From contig JADFYC010000219.1 of the NCBI GenBank assembly GCA_015233295.1, forward strand, positions 1 through 6,287: a stretch of DNA of 6,287 nucleotides, given 5' to 3'. The notes beneath the pieces were generated by a model. That model saw only the letters and a program-made list of their open reading frames with translations, did not search any database and was not told the origin of the DNA. This DNA comes from Deltaproteobacteria bacterium (GTDB lineage Bacteria > Desulfobacterota > JADFXK01). This document shows, piece after piece, positions 5,539-6,287 of this stretch (position 1 is the stretch's first letter; every line of letters begins with the position of its first letter). The position numbers were made by a program, and so were the translations under genes.

Positions 5539-6287
5539 ATGGTTGAAAAGACTTATCAACCCGGAGAATACTATCAATATCCCTTGATTATCAAGAAACT
5601 GCTTAGTACCTCCATCATCTATTCGCCGGACCGGGAAATCGTTTACCGGGATAAGTTTCGGATGACCTACCGCGACCTGCATGAGCGGATCAACAGGTTG
5701 GGCAGCAGCCTGGAGGACCTTGGGATTAAGTCCGGCGACACCGTGGCTGTATTCGACTATGACAGCCATCGTTATCTGGAATGTTTTTTTGCCATTCCGA
5801 TGATGGGCGCGGTGCTCCAAATGGTCAACTGGAGGTTATCGGCCGATCAAATATTATATACCATCGATCATGCCGAGGCTAAGGTCATTCTAATCAACTC
5901 CGACTTCCTACCAATTTTAGAAGGCATCCGAAGCAAGCTGGACAAGGTAAAGAAGATAGTAGTATTGTCTGAAGATGGAAAAAAGCCCGAGACAAAGCAC
6001 CACATCGACACTGAATATGAGGAGATGCTGGCCGCGGCTCAGCCGACCTACGATTTCCCGGATTTTGATGAGAATACAAAAGCCACCACGTTTTATACCA
6101 CAGGGACGACCGGCTTACCCAAGGGCGTTCACTTCTCCCATCGGCAACTGGTCCTTCATACGTTGTCTATGACCATCGCAGTTGGTTCTTACCAGACCAT
6201 CGGCCGATTTCATTCAGACGATGTTTACATGCCCATTACCCCCATGTTTCACGTTCACGCCTGGGGTGTGCCTTACGTGGCGACTTT
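5539..6287 (+). CDS. AMP-forming fatty-acyl-CoA synthetase (AMP-binding enzyme), cut by the window end
   Basis: The first 249 residues of an enzyme that usually has 520-560. It belongs to the adenylate-forming superfamily: ATP and a carboxylic acid give an acyl-AMP, then acyl-CoA. The ATP-binding P-loop YTTGTTGLPKG is at 186-196, followed by the A4-type block PMFHVHAWG (235-243). Upstream, MTYRDLHERINRLGSSLEDLGIKSGDTVAVF (42-72) and NWRLSADQILYTIDHAEAKVIL (97-118) are typical of medium- and long-chain fatty-acid CoA ligases of FadD/AlkK type. There is no signal peptide; the enzyme should be cytoplasmic or membrane-associated. The open frame has no stop before the window ends. It lies 71 nt after fetB on the same strand and has no clear promoter of its own in that gap, so it may be read from upstream. 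Chain-length preference is decided partly by the missing C-terminal half. Confidence 0.92.
   Translation, partial: MVEKTYQPGEYYQYPLIIKKLLSTSIIYSPDREIVYRDKFRMTYRDLHERINRLGSSLEDLGIKSGDTVAVFDYDSHRYLECFFAIPMMGAVLQMVNWRLSADQILYTIDHAEAKVILINSDFLPILEGIRSKLDKVKKIVVLSEDGKKPETKHHIDTEYEEMLAAAQPTYDFPDFDENTKATTFYTTGTTGLPKGVHFSHRQLVLHTLSMTIAVGSYQTIGRFHSDDVYMPITPMFHVHAWGVPYVAT

Noticed and set aside
5344..5820. 158-codon minus-strand open frame across the fetB/synthetase junction
   Set aside because: It is antisense to the conserved end of fetB and to the start of the synthetase gene. The translation has no recognisable domain.

Overview
The window suggests a bacterial chromosome of moderate-to-high GC. 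A Desulfobacterota-type (deltaproteobacterial) host is the best guess. This rests on the mix of an acyl-CoA synthetase, a FetAB transporter, a secreted M28 peptidase and a good sigma-54 promoter, not on a marker gene, so it stays tentative.

Left part (about 1-1570), minus strand. A likely operon reads right to left: a DUF4160 gene, a DUF2442 gene 13 nt after it, then an amidohydrolase-2 family metal hydrolase. The possible start codon of another gene lies right at the window edge. The DUF4160 gene appears broken by one missing base near its start: the family's N-terminal residues, with a good ribosome binding site, lie upstream in a different frame. A candidate sigma-70 promoter lies just upstream of it.

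Middle part (about 1733-5467), plus strand. fetA encodes the ATPase and fetB the membrane subunit of a FetAB (YbbL/YbbM, UPF0014) ABC exporter. These two genes normally sit side by side. Here they are separated by about 2.3 kb holding a gene for an exported, zinc-dependent M28 aminopeptidase-like protein. That gene has its own near-consensus sigma-54 promoter about 265 nt upstream. The sequence just before fetB contains a diverged second copy of the 3' end of fetA, plus an exact 14-nt repeat of fetA's tail. In the fetA frame this repeat runs into an ATGA stop/start overlap with fetB. This looks like a scar of an originally overlapping fetA-fetB pair that was duplicated or invaded.

Right part (5539 to end), plus strand. 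The first 249 codons of an AMP-forming fatty-acyl-CoA synthetase, with a strong ribosome binding site, run off the window.

The best leads are the fetAB split with its duplicated junction, the sigma-54 promoter of the inserted peptidase gene, and the frameshifted member of the DUF4160-DUF2442 pair. I see no RNA gene, CRISPR array, integrase or transposase.
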